Shown piece after piece: positions 52,823 to 61,005 of a DNA stretch of 64,000 nt. The number at the start of each line of letters is the position of its first letter. Position 1 is the first letter of the stretch. Source of the stretch: Motiliproteus sp963974645 (GTDB lineage Bacteria; Pseudomonadota; Gammaproteobacteria; Pseudomonadales; Balneatricaceae); the NCBI GenBank assembly GCA_963974645.1, contig CAXBEA010000005.1:6340-70339 (forward strand), in the 5' to 3' direction. The translations under genes and the position numbers were made by a program. Below the pieces are notes generated by a model. It ran no database searches and had not been told where the DNA came from. It saw nothing but the letters and a program-made list of their open reading frames with translations.

Positions 52823-54247
52823 GTGAGCACCAATAATCCTCAATCTGTAAGTTCTGAATCTGTAAGTTCTGACTCTGCTAGCTCTGACACTGTTAACACC
52901 AGCGCTGTTAGCACCCGTTCTATGAGCACCCACTACGTCGATCTTTTCCGTCATTGCTCGCCCTATATCAACGCCCATCGTGGCAAGACTCTGGTACTGA
53001 TGCTGGATGGCGAAGCGCTCGCAGACGGCAGTTTTAGCAATATCGCCAACGACCTAGCGCTGCTCAACAGCCTCGGCCTGCGCCTGGTACTGGTGCACGG
53101 TGGCCGGCCACAGATTGAAGCACGCCTAGCCAAAAACGGCATCCTCACCCGCCAGCACAGCGATCTGCGGATCACCGATGCCGTTACCCTGGAATACGTC
53201 AAGGAGGTTATCGGCGGGCTGCGCACGGATATCGAAGCGCGGCTATCGATGGGCTTGCCCAATTCGCCGATGCACGGCGCTAAACTTAGGGTCTGCAGCG
53301 GTAATTTCGTGGCGGCCAAACCCCTCGGCGTGGTCGAGGGTGTGGACTACCTGCATACCGGTGAAGTGCGTCGTATTGACGGCAAAGCAATCAGCCGTCA
53401 GCTGGATCAAGGCGCCATCGTATTGCTCTCCAACTTGGGCTACTCCCCGACCGGCGAGATCTTCAACCTAGCGCTGGAGGATGTCGCGGCCCAAGTTGCC
53501 ATCAGCCTCAAGGCGGACAAACTGATCTGCTTTGGCGAGGACAACGGCATCGTTCACAATAACGGTGAACGCCGCTCGGAGCTGCTTACCAAAGCCGCCG
53601 AGCGTTTCCTACAGCATTACCTAGATGGCATGACCGATACCCAACAGTCGCACAGCCAACTGTCGCGGCATCTGATAGCCATCACCACCGCCTGCCGTGG
53701 CGGTGTCGAGCGCGGCCACCTGATCAGTTACCACCAAGACGGCGCCCTGCTCACCGAGCTGTTTACCCGCGAGGGCACCGGCACGATGGTGGCTCAAGAG
53801 AGTTACGAACAGATCCGCCAAGCAGGCATCGAGGATGTCGGTGGCATCCTCGCGCTGATCCGGCCACTCGAACAGTCGGGCATCCTGGTACGCCGCTCTC
53901 GCGAGCTGCTAGAAACTGAAATTGATCGTTTCGTGCTGGTCGAACGGGATGGTGCCGCCATCGGTTGCGCGGCCCTCTATCCCTACGAAGATGGCTCGGC
54001 CGAACTGGCCTGCGTCGCGGTGCACCAGGATTACCACGGCGGCAACCGCGGTGAACACATGCTGCAGCAGATTGAAGCGCAAGCCCGCAACCAGGGGATC
54101 ACCCGGCTGTTTGTGCTGACGACCCGCACCGCGCACTGGTTTCAAGAGCAGGGGTTTGTCGAAGTTGGCCGCGAGCGTCTGCCCCAGAGCAAGCAGGCTT
54201 TGTACAACCTGCAGCGTAACTCAAAGGTGTTTGAAAAAGCGCTCTAG
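52823..54247 (+). CDS. argA: N-acetylglutamate synthase with Ser-rich N-terminal extension
   Basis: 474 residues. First step of arginine synthesis. An amino-acid-kinase-type domain (about 40-325; VLMLDGEALADG, LVLVHGGRPQIEARL) is followed by a GNAT acetyltransferase domain (about 330-470; ELACVAVHQDYHGGNRGEHML). The conserved protein starts at about residue 34 (MSTHYVDLFRHCSPYI). The GTG at 52823 has a strong SD (AGAGGAA) at the right distance, while the later ATG (52922) has none. The 33 added residues are Ser-rich and come from a tandem repeat, which also copied the start-like GTGAGCACC. Confidence 0.92.
   Translation: MSTNNPQSVSSESVSSDSASSDTVNTSAVSTRSMSTHYVDLFRHCSPYINAHRGKTLVLMLDGEALADGSFSNIANDLALLNSLGLRLVLVHGGRPQIEARLAKNGILTRQHSDLRITDAVTLEYVKEVIGGLRTDIEARLSMGLPNSPMHGAKLRVCSGNFVAAKPLGVVEGVDYLHTGEVRRIDGKAISRQLDQGAIVLLSNLGYSPTGEIFNLALEDVAAQVAISLKADKLICFGEDNGIVHNNGERRSELLTKAAERFLQHYLDGMTDTQQSHSQLSRHLIAITTACRGGVERGHLISYHQDGALLTELFTREGTGTMVAQESYEQIRQAGIEDVGGILALIRPLEQSGILVRRSRELLETEIDRFVLVERDGAAIGCAALYPYEDGSAELACVAVHQDYHGGNRGEHMLQQIEAQARNQGITRLFVLTTRTAHWFQEQGFVEVGRERLPQSKQALYNLQRNSKVFEKAL
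52842..52886. repeat. Three 15-bp tandem repeats in the argA N-terminus
   Basis: AATCTGTAAGTTCTG occurs twice exactly, then as ACTCTGCTAGCTCTG; further degenerate copies continue to about 52920. The unit is a multiple of three and encodes Ser-rich steps in frame. It lies between the SD/GTG start and the conserved argA start. Confidence 0.9.
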
Positions 54248-54273
54248 GGCAGGAATTATGACGACAGTACTCA

Positions 54274-54294
54274 CTGTCGGGTGAAACCCGACAG
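54274..54294. terminator. Hairpin between argA and the PhoQ-like gene
   Basis: A 9-bp perfect stem CTGTCGGGT / ACCCGACAG with a GAA loop lies between two convergent stops. It has no long T tract. Confidence 0.6.
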
Positions 54295-54296
54295 CA

Positions 54297-55676
54297 TCAA
54301 GAGCAAGGCAGGATCAGGGTGAAACGGGCGCCACCCAGTGAACTCTGATCCAGCTCCAGATGGCCGCCATAGCCTTGCAGGATGTCGCGCACCACCGACA
54401 GGCCGATGCCCTGGCCAGGAGCCTGACTATCAGCGCGAGTACCGCGCTCGAGAATCCGCTGCCGCAATGCGGGTGCGATCCCGGCACCGTCATCCTCCAC
54501 GCTTATCTGTAGTCGCGATCCCTGCTGAACGACCTCAACCCTGACGCAACCGTTACCGTATTTAAAGCCGTTGTCGATCAGGTTGCCGAGCATCTCCATC
54601 AGATCCCGCTCATCGCCAACAAAGCTCAGATCCGCACCCAGGGCATCAAACTGCCGATACACTGTCGGATAGACCTTCGCCATCGCCTGACCGATCCGCT
54701 CGGCGACTCGCTGAATCGAGACCCGCTGCAACAGCCTATGCGCCGATACCGAAGCAGCACGGCCGAGCTGATGACTGATGATCGCATCCATCCGATCCAC
54801 CTGCTGCTGCAGCTGGAGCTGATCTTCGCGTCGCTGCGCCTGGCTCACTTCGGCCGCTGGCAAATCACGCTCGGCTTGGTTGCGCAGCACCGCCAGCGGC
54901 GTCTTCAGGCTATGCGCCAGATCCGCCAGGGTATTGCGGTAGCGCTGGCGTCGAGCGCGTTCGGTATCGAGCAACAGGTTAAGATTGCGGGTCAGCGGCA
55001 ACACCTCAAGCGGAAAGCGACCTTCGAGCTGCTGCTCGGTGCCCGTTTCGATCGCTTTGATATCTCGCGCCAGCGCCTGCAACGGTTTCAGTCCCCAGCG
55101 CATCAGTAACGCCTGGGCCGCCAGCAGCAATAGCCCCAACAGTGCCAGCCCGCTCCACAGCGGGGTACGGTAACCCCGCACACCGGCATTAAAGCGATCT
55201 GGTCGCTCCAGGGTGGTGAACAGAAACTCGGTAACCAGGCCGCTTTCGATCTCCCACAACACCCGATAACTATAGAAAAACAAACCCTGCTCGGTCAGTC
55301 CAAACAATGACCCGCCGATCTCCGGCTGCTCGGCCGGTAGTTGCAACTCGACCCCTAGACTCGACTCTGATCGCCACAGGGTTTTGCCCCCGGCGTCACT
55401 GACCACGCCAAACAACCCCGAACCCAATTGACTAAAACGCGGTTCCTGCAGGCTCGGCGGCATCCAGAGCACCCCGCCGCCCGCCTCCGCTGCCGCCAAC
55501 AGCACATAGCTTTGCAGCTCCAGACGTTCACGCTCGGCCTGCTCCAAACTAAGGCGATTAGCCTGATCCAGAACCAGTGCGGTGAGGCCGATAATCAGCG
55601 GTAATAACAGGCAGGAGGCGAGGCCCAGGCGGGCATTGAGCGAATAGGGGATACCTGAAAGCAGAGGGCGCAACAC
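54297..55676 (-). CDS. PhoQ-type sensor histidine kinase
   Basis: 459 residues. Two membrane helices (about 17-38 and 170-188) enclose a periplasmic domain of about 130 residues. A HAMP-like linker, then the H-box DLAHSLKTPLAVLRNQAE, which is the PhoQ-family form (HSLKTPLAVL). The ATPase has NLIDNGFKYG and EDDGAGIAP, then GQGIGLSVVRDILQGYGG. It would sense an envelope signal such as divalent cations or peptides, but the ligand is not shown. It is 3 bp after its regulator gene. Confidence 0.9.
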   Translation of the reverse strand: MLRPLLSGIPYSLNARLGLASCLLLPLIIGLTALVLDQANRLSLEQAERERLELQSYVLLAAAEAGGGVLWMPPSLQEPRFSQLGSGLFGVVSDAGGKTLWRSESSLGVELQLPAEQPEIGGSLFGLTEQGLFFYSYRVLWEIESGLVTEFLFTTLERPDRFNAGVRGYRTPLWSGLALLGLLLLAAQALLMRWGLKPLQALARDIKAIETGTEQQLEGRFPLEVLPLTRNLNLLLDTERARRQRYRNTLADLAHSLKTPLAVLRNQAERDLPAAEVSQAQRREDQLQLQQQVDRMDAIISHQLGRAASVSAHRLLQRVSIQRVAERIGQAMAKVYPTVYRQFDALGADLSFVGDERDLMEMLGNLIDNGFKYGNGCVRVEVVQQGSRLQISVEDDGAGIAPALRQRILERGTRADSQAPGQGIGLSVVRDILQGYGGHLELDQSSLGGARFTLILPCS

Positions 55677-55679
55677 CGA

Positions 55680-56450
55680 TCAGACGACCCCTGGCTCGGC
55701 AGGGCCTGTCATTGAGGTATCTGTAGAAGAGATGTCTGGAGCTGAAGTGCCTGAGGTTGAAGTATCGGCAACCGGTTCAGGCAGCAGCGCGAAGCGATAA
55801 CCGCGGCCCCGGTCGGTGGCAATCGGCTTGAGACTGCCGTCCGGATCGAGCTTTTTACGCAACCGGGTGATAAACACCTCGATCACGTTGCTGTCGCGGT
55901 CAAAATCCTGATCGTAGAGATGCTCGGTCAGTTCGGTCTTGGATACCACCCTGCCCGCCTGATGGATCAGATACTCGAGGGTGGCATATTCGTACGCGGT
56001 CAGCTCCACCGGCTTCCCCTCAAGCTGCACCTGCTTGGCGGCGGTATCGATCTGCAACGGACCAAACAGGAACTTGGGGCTGGCCTGACCGGCGGAGCGA
56101 CGCAATAGCGCATTCACTCGCGCCAGCAGCTCTTCGATATGGAAGGGTTTGGTGAGGTAATCATCGGCGCCGGCTTCGAGCCCTTCGACCTTATCTTGCC
56201 AGTCACTGCGGGCCGTCAGGATCAGGATTGGCAGTCGCTGGCCCAGGCTACGCAACTCCCGAATCAGTGCTAAGCCGCTGATTCCAGGCAACCCCAGGTC
56301 GATAATGGCCAGATCGTACGGCCACTCTTGAGCCAGATACAGCCCCTCTTCTCCATCGGCTGCCAGGTCAGCAACGTAGCGCCGCGACTTGAGCGCATCG
56401 CCGAGTTGCTGGCGCAGTGACCGCTCGTCTTCAACCACCAGAATACGCAT
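55680..56450 (-). CDS. PhoP-type response regulator (OmpR family)
   Basis: About 256 residues from ATG 56448-56450 (MRILVVEDERSLRQQL), 4 bp after the PepSY stop; an extended start is rejected. The receiver domain has the phospho-acceptor Asp in LAIIDLGLPGISG and Lys in DDYLTKPFHIEEL. The C-terminal winged helix binds DNA (DRDSNVIEVFITRLRKKLD, RGRGYRFAL). An added Ser/Thr/Pro-rich tail of about 30 residues is encoded by repeat-like sequence. Co-transcribed with the PepSY gene before and the kinase after. Confidence 0.9.
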   Translation of the reverse strand: MRILVVEDERSLRQQLGDALKSRRYVADLAADGEEGLYLAQEWPYDLAIIDLGLPGISGLALIRELRSLGQRLPILILTARSDWQDKVEGLEAGADDYLTKPFHIEELLARVNALLRRSAGQASPKFLFGPLQIDTAAKQVQLEGKPVELTAYEYATLEYLIHQAGRVVSKTELTEHLYDQDFDRDSNVIEVFITRLRKKLDPDGSLKPIATDRGRGYRFALLPEPVADTSTSGTSAPDISSTDTSMTGPAEPGVV

Positions 56451-56454
56451 TCGC

Positions 56455-56763
56455 TCACTCCTTAGCGGCGGCTGGTTCAAAAGGCCGTTGCTTGCCATCA
56501 CGGGCATCAATCAGCATCAATTTAACCCGCCCCGAAGGTTGCAACAGCTTGACTCGGTAGGCGAGCCCCTCGCCGGTAGTTACCGACTGCAGATCGAGGA
56601 TCTGGCCGCCGTATTGGCGCTGGATCAGCTGCGCCGCCTGCTCCCTATCCAGGGTCTGCTCGGGCGCGGCGCCCAAACTCGCGGATAGTAAAAGCGTGCA
56701 GACCAGGCTCAACATAGCGATGGAGGGTCCGAATCGGTACGATGGTGAGGTTCCCTGTATCAA
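56455..56763 (-). CDS. Small PepSY-domain periplasmic protein
   Basis: 102 residues. A signal peptide (about 15-33) is followed by a single PepSY domain (DREQAAQLIQRQYGGQILDLQSVTTGEGLAYRVKLLQPSGRVKLMLIDARDG). PepSY domains are thought to bind or inhibit proteases or carry a sensing role. It precedes the PhoP/PhoQ-like genes with a 4-bp gap, suggesting it modulates the sensor or its target in the envelope. Confidence 0.85.
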   Translation of the reverse strand: MIQGTSPSYRFGPSIAMLSLVCTLLLSASLGAAPEQTLDREQAAQLIQRQYGGQILDLQSVTTGEGLAYRVKLLQPSGRVKLMLIDARDGKQRPFEPAAAKE

Positions 56764-56787
56764 TCTATCCCTGCCTCCCGGCCGGGA

Positions 56788-57378
56788 TTAGAACACCGGC
56801 CGTACTTTTACCCTAACCCGAATTTTATTACCCGGATCATAATCCATGCGGGTGTTGTATGTCTCGCCCTGGTAGCGATAGGTCACATTGTAGCCCACGA
56901 CTTTCTGCTCCCAGCGAGTCTCATACTCGGTATCGCAGCGTTGTTCATTGCGATACTCCGCCGGGGCCGTTCGCGAACGACTCCGTGCGCCTATATCCCC
57001 ACCAATGGCTGCGCCCAATAAACCGCCCGCAACGGTTTTAATATTACGATTATCTCGATGGTTGCCACGGCCGAGATTGTTACCGATCGCCGCGCCGATA
57101 ATCCCGCCGAAGATCGCCGCCGTGTTGGAACGATAGCCATCGCTGGAGCCTTGGTAGCGAATCCGCTCGGTCCAGCACTGCTGGTGCGGAATCTGCTGTG
57201 AGACAGCTTGGGTGATCGGATCTACGGCGATAACCTTGGCAAACGTATGCCGTGGATTGCCCTTGCCGCCATGATTCTGCTCGGAGCGGTGAGACGAACC
57301 GGCCCAAGCCTGACCCATACCCAGTCCAGCAACGGTTAATCCGGTGATCAAGAGTCTAGAGAGTGTTTGCGAGTTCAT
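56788..57378 (-). CDS. Glycine-zipper 2TM-domain envelope protein
   Basis: 196 residues with a signal peptide (1-26). The middle has AAIFGGIIGAAIGNNLGRG and AGGLLGAAIGGDIGAR, two glycine-zipper helices of the 17-kDa surface-antigen / SlyB type. A C-terminal beta-rich part with paired Cys follows (RCDTEYETRWEQKVVGYNVTYRYQGETYNTRM). No lipobox Cys is seen. Probably located in the outer membrane or periplasm. It is 24 bp from the PepSY gene in the same direction and may belong to its transcript. Confidence 0.85.
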   Translation of the reverse strand: MNSQTLSRLLITGLTVAGLGMGQAWAGSSHRSEQNHGGKGNPRHTFAKVIAVDPITQAVSQQIPHQQCWTERIRYQGSSDGYRSNTAAIFGGIIGAAIGNNLGRGNHRDNRNIKTVAGGLLGAAIGGDIGARSRSRTAPAEYRNEQRCDTEYETRWEQKVVGYNVTYRYQGETYNTRMDYDPGNKIRVRVKVRPVF

Positions 57379-57523
57379 GTGGCTGCCCCTTTGGCTGTGG
57401 TCTTGACCCTAGGGTAGCGCGATGGAACTGAATGCTAACTGAATTAATGCTATAGACTTGGTAAAGATACGCAGAGGCTCTATTTTTCTACTGCCCCCAA
57501 CCGCAGGATGGAATGAAGGCCGC

Positions 57524-57880
57524 TCATGGTCTGTTCTGAGGTGGCTCTTGTGGCGTGTTTTGTGAAGTGTCTTGGGGCGCTTTTGCAGCCGCTAATTGCT
57601 TCTGGCGGCGCTGACGCACCAGCAGCATCACATAGCGAATGTTGTAGCCAAAGCCGATCAGCAACGCCAGCGGCGCGCAGATAAAGAACAGCAGACCGAT
57701 ACCCGCAGACCCCAGATAACTACTCGCCCAGAGGCTGATCACGCTGATCAACGCCAACGGCAGACCCAGCCGCATCATCAGTTTAAGAATGCGGTCATTA
57801 CGAATTTCCGACTTAGCGCCAGCAGCCAGATCGCTATTTTTAGCCGCTGGCTGGCCAAGTTTGGTTTTCTTAGGGGACAT
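57524..57880 (-). CDS. Small two-helix membrane protein of unknown function
   Basis: 118 residues, not recognised. Two hydrophobic helices (about 34-55 and 58-80) lie between a basic N-terminus and a basic, Gln/Pro-rich tail. The tail (QDTSQNTPQEPPQNRP) is a four-residue repeat encoded by a degenerate 12-bp tandem array, again at a gene end. It stands between the glycine-zipper gene and ilvD. Confidence 0.6.
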   Translation of the reverse strand: MSPKKTKLGQPAAKNSDLAAGAKSEIRNDRILKLMMRLGLPLALISVISLWASSYLGSAGIGLLFFICAPLALLIGFGYNIRYVMLLVRQRRQKQLAAAKAPQDTSQNTPQEPPQNRP

Positions 57881-58050
57881 AGAAAGCTCTCAATAGCGAA
57901 AATTCTGATTCTCAACCGCCATCCTACGTTTCGCGCCGAGCTTCATCAATAGGTGCGATCGGACGCCAATCGCTCGACAAGTGCTTAACAGCCTCCAGCC
58001 CCCTTGCTAGAATAGCCTTCTTTTCATCAGCCGTTACCAAGGAAGCCGCC

Positions 58051-59898
58051 ATGCCAGCGTATCGCTCCAAGACCTCCACTCACGGTCGTAACATGGCCGG
58101 CGCTCGCGCGCTCTGGCGCGCCACCGGGATGAAAGACGACGATTTCAGTAAGCCAATCATCGCCGTTGCCAACTCCTTTACCCAATTTGTCCCCGGTCAC
58201 GTCCACCTTAAAGATATGGGTCAGCTGGTGGCACGGGAGATCGAAAAAGCCGGCGGGGTGGCGAAAGAGTTCAACACCATCGCCATCGATGACGGCATCG
58301 CCATGGGCCACGACGGCATGCTCTACTCGCTGCCGTCGCGCGACCTGATCGCCGATTCGGTCGAGTACATGGTCAACGCCCACTGCGCCGATGCGCTGGT
58401 CTGTATCTCCAACTGCGACAAGATCACCCCCGGAATGCTGATGGCGGCGATGCGGCTGAACATCCCGGTCGTCTTTGTCTCCGGCGGCCCTATGGAAGCG
58501 GGTAAGACCAAGCTGGTCGATCACGGTCTGGATCTGGTCGATGCGATGGTGCTGGCCGCCGACGACAGCGCCTCGGATGAACTGGTCAACGAAGTCGAGC
58601 GCTCCGCCTGCCCCACCTGCGGTTCCTGCTCGGGCATGTTCACCGCCAACTCGATGAACTGCCTGACCGAAGCGCTGGGGCTGTCACTGCCCGGTAACGG
58701 CACAATGCTCGCGACCCACGCCGACCGCAAAGAGCTCTTCCTCGAGGCCGGCCGGATCATCGTCGCTATCAGCAAGCGGCACTACGAGCAGGATGATTTC
58801 AGCGTGCTGCCACGCTCGATAGCCAGCAAGGCCGCGTTTGAAAACGCCATGACCCTGGATATCGCCATGGGCGGTTCGACCAACACCATCCTCCACCTGC
58901 TGGCGCTGGCGCAGGAAGCCGAGCTCGATTTTAATATGGCGGATATGGACCGGCTGTCACGCAAGGTGCCCTACCTGTGCAAGGTGGCGCCCAACGATCA
59001 GAAATACCATGTCGAAGATGTCCACCGTGCCGGTGGCATCATGGCTATTTTGGGTGAACTCGATCGCGGCGGATTACTGGATACCTCGGTATCCACCATT
59101 CACTCCCCGACGCTGGCCGATGCGCTGGCCAAGTGGGACATCATGACCTGCGGCGATGCTGCGGTGAAAAAATTCTTTAAAGCCGGTCCCGGCGGCGTAC
59201 CGACCCAGACCGCCTTCTCTCAGGCGACACGCTGGGGTTCGCTGGATGCCGATCGTAGCAACGGCTGTATCCGCTCGGTCGAACACGCCTTCAGCAAAGA
59301 GGGTGGCCTGGCGGTGCTAACCGGCAACATCGCCCTGGACGGCTGTGTGGTTAAGACCTCCGGCGTCGATGAGAGTATCTGGGTGTTCGAGGGCGATGCC
59401 TACATCTGCGAAAGCCAGGATCAGGCGGTCGCCGATGTGCTGGCCGACAAGGTCAAGCCGGGCGATGTGGTGGTGATTCGTTACGAAGGTCCACGCGGCG
59501 GCCCCGGCATGCAGGAGATGCTCTACCCGACCAGTTACCTCAAATCCAAGGGGCTGGGCAAGGTCTGCGCACTGCTCACCGACGGCCGCTTCTCCGGTGG
59601 CACCTCGGGTCTGTCGATCGGCCATGTGTCGCCCGAAGCGGCTTCCGGGGGCGCAATCGGCCTGGTTGAACAGGGTGATAGGATCCGCATTGATATTCCG
59701 AACCGCAGCATCGATGTACTGCTCAGCGATGAGGTACTGGCCAGCCGCCGCGCAGCGATGGACGCCAAAGGCAAAGAGGGCTGGAAACCCGCTGCCGAGC
59801 GGCCACGTAAGATCTCTGCAGCGCTCAAAGTCTACGCCAAGATGGCCTCCAGCGCCGACAAGGGCGCGGTGCGCGACCTGAGCCTACTCGACGACTAG
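58051..59898 (+). CDS. ilvD: Dihydroxy-acid dehydratase
   Basis: 615-residue iron-sulfur enzyme of branched-chain amino acid synthesis. Cluster ligands are in CISNCDKITPGMLMAA and CPTCGSCSGMFTANSMNCL; YEGPRGGPGMQEML and LLTDGRFSGGTSGLSIGHVSPEA are the classic signatures. It has the normal length of the [4Fe-4S] IlvD type. It works with ilvE (42 kb) in the same pathway, but they are not linked. Confidence 0.97.
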   Translation: MPAYRSKTSTHGRNMAGARALWRATGMKDDDFSKPIIAVANSFTQFVPGHVHLKDMGQLVAREIEKAGGVAKEFNTIAIDDGIAMGHDGMLYSLPSRDLIADSVEYMVNAHCADALVCISNCDKITPGMLMAAMRLNIPVVFVSGGPMEAGKTKLVDHGLDLVDAMVLAADDSASDELVNEVERSACPTCGSCSGMFTANSMNCLTEALGLSLPGNGTMLATHADRKELFLEAGRIIVAISKRHYEQDDFSVLPRSIASKAAFENAMTLDIAMGGSTNTILHLLALAQEAELDFNMADMDRLSRKVPYLCKVAPNDQKYHVEDVHRAGGIMAILGELDRGGLLDTSVSTIHSPTLADALAKWDIMTCGDAAVKKFFKAGPGGVPTQTAFSQATRWGSLDADRSNGCIRSVEHAFSKEGGLAVLTGNIALDGCVVKTSGVDESIWVFEGDAYICESQDQAVADVLADKVKPGDVVVIRYEGPRGGPGMQEMLYPTSYLKSKGLGKVCALLTDGRFSGGTSGLSIGHVSPEAASGGAIGLVEQGDRIRIDIPNRSIDVLLSDEVLASRRAAMDAKGKEGWKPAAERPRKISAALKVYAKMASSADKGAVRDLSLLDD

Positions 59899-59926
59899 CT
59901 CTCCTTGTAACAGCCTGCACGTCATG

Positions 59927-59954
59927 AGAGGCCAGACCTAGGGGTCTGGCCTCT
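59927..59954 (+). terminator. Hairpin terminator of ilvD
   Basis: A perfect 12-bp stem AGAGGCCAGACC-TAGG-GGTCTGGCCTCT, 28 bp after the stop. The tail is ATGTTT, a weak T tract that runs straight into the 15-bp repeats. Confidence 0.7.
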
Positions 59955-60043
59955 ATGTTTCTGGCTCCTATGTTTCTAACCCCTATGTTTCTGGCTCATA
60001 TGTTTCTAACTCGTATGTTTCTAACCCCTATGTTTTTAGCCTA
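59954..60043. repeat. Six 15-bp tandem repeats between ilvD and trmB
   Basis: Units begin TATGTTTCT and alternate in their last bases (GGCTCC, AACCCC, GGCTCA, AACTCG, AACCCC, then a shorter end). The two alternating forms suggest a 30-bp higher-order unit. It lies before the trmB start and would be transcribed with it. No spacers. Confidence 0.92.
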
Positions 60044-60062
60044 AAAAGAATCCATAACGACC

Positions 60063-60812
60063 ATGACCGAAGAAAACACCCCTGAACAACTAGCGTCTGA
60101 AACCAACGCTGAAAAGCACAGCCCAGAAGAGAACAAGCGGTTGCGCTCCATCCGCACCTTTGTGGTCCGTGCTGGACGCATGACTCCGGGGCAGCAGCGC
60201 GCGCTGGAGCAGCAGTGGCCAGCGATGGGGCTGAACCTTGCAGAGGGGATGATCGATTACACCCAGATTTTCGGCCGCAACGCACCCACGGTACTGGAGA
60301 TCGGTTTTGGCATGGGTGATTCGTTGCTGGCGATGGCCGAAGCCGCGCCTGAGACCAACTATATCGGCATCGAAGTCCACCACCCCGGGGTGGGCCGCTT
60401 GCTCAGCAACGCCGCCAATGCCAAGTTGAACAACCTCCGGGTCTACCACGAAGATGCGCTGCTGGTACTCAACGACTGCATCGCCGATGGCTCGCTGGAT
60501 TCGATTCAGCTGTTCTTTCCCGACCCCTGGCACAAAAAGAAACACAACAAGCGCCGCATGGTGCAGCCCGAAATTGCTCAGACCTTCCGTAAAAAGCTCA
60601 AAATAGGCGGCTGCTTCCACATGGCGACCGACTGGCAGCCCTATGCCGAGCATATGATGGAAGTAATGAACGCAGCAGAAGGCTACCGCAACCGCGCGGG
60701 TACAGGCGAGTACTCACCCCAGCCGGAACACCGCCCCGACACCAAATTCCAGCGCCGCGGCGAAAAACTCGGCCACGGCGTCTGGGACCTTGTGTTTGAT
60801 CGAACGGAATAA
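60063..60812 (+). CDS. trmB: tRNA (guanine(46)-N7)-methyltransferase
   Basis: 249-residue SAM-dependent enzyme modifying m7G46. EIGFGMGDSLLAMAE is the SAM-binding motif, with YIGIEVHHPGVGRLL next. LFFPDPWHKKKHNKRRMVQPE contains the catalytic residues of the TrmB family. The first 35 residues are charged and variable. It follows the 15-bp repeat array. Confidence 0.95.
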   Translation: MTEENTPEQLASETNAEKHSPEENKRLRSIRTFVVRAGRMTPGQQRALEQQWPAMGLNLAEGMIDYTQIFGRNAPTVLEIGFGMGDSLLAMAEAAPETNYIGIEVHHPGVGRLLSNAANAKLNNLRVYHEDALLVLNDCIADGSLDSIQLFFPDPWHKKKHNKRRMVQPEIAQTFRKKLKIGGCFHMATDWQPYAEHMMEVMNAAEGYRNRAGTGEYSPQPEHRPDTKFQRRGEKLGHGVWDLVFDRTE

Positions 60813-60850
60813 CTAAGTGTGTTCGGGCAGAGTTGTTGTGTTGTGACCGA

Positions 60851-60930
60851 ACAATAAAGTCTTTAACTAAACAATAAAGTTCTTAAGTTGATAATAAAGT
60901 TCTTAAGCTAACAATAAAGTCCTTAAGTAG
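60851..60930. repeat. Four 20-bp tandem repeats next to the tRNA fragment
   Basis: Four direct copies of a 20-bp unit beginning ACAATAAAGT (60851, 60871, 60891 and 60911), each with three to six differences. They end 17 bp before the tRNA-Phe half-gene. The AT-rich direct repeats recall integrase arm-type or iteron sites, but they also fit the general pattern of short tandem repeats in this genome. Confidence 0.85.
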
Positions 60931-60947
60931 GATTGTATCGGGAGGCT

Positions 60948-60997
60948 GAGGATTGAAAATCCTCGTGTCGGCGGTTCAACTCCGTCTCCGGGCACCA
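60948..60997 (+). tRNA. 3' half of a tRNA-Phe gene (truncated; attachment-site remnant)
   Basis: From the anticodon stem to CCA the sequence folds perfectly as tRNA-Phe: anticodon stem GAGGA/TCCTC, loop TTGAAAA with anticodon GAA (60955-60957), variable loop GTGTC, T arm GGCGG-TTCAACT-CCGTC, and acceptor 3' strand TCCGGGC-A-CCA. The preceding 26 bases do not form a D arm or the complementary GCCCGGA strand, so the 5' half is missing. Such a half-gene, from the anticodon loop to the 3' end, is the usual duplicated core left by tyrosine-recombinase integration. Confidence 0.85.
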
Positions 60998-61005
60998 CGA
61001 ATTTT

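Noticed and set aside
60090..60653. 187-codon minus-strand frame in trmB
   Set aside because: Antisense shadow of a well-supported gene; no motif.
60851..60930. CRISPR array
   Set aside because: The 20-bp units are directly joined with no unique spacers. The same applies to the 15-bp array at 59954-60043. No cas genes are present.
60922..60997. Complete or split tRNA-Phe gene
   Set aside because: The 26 bases before the anticodon stem cannot form a D arm or the acceptor 5' strand, and nothing in the window supplies a 5' half. A split tRNA has no support in bacteria, so a truncated copy is the simpler reading.
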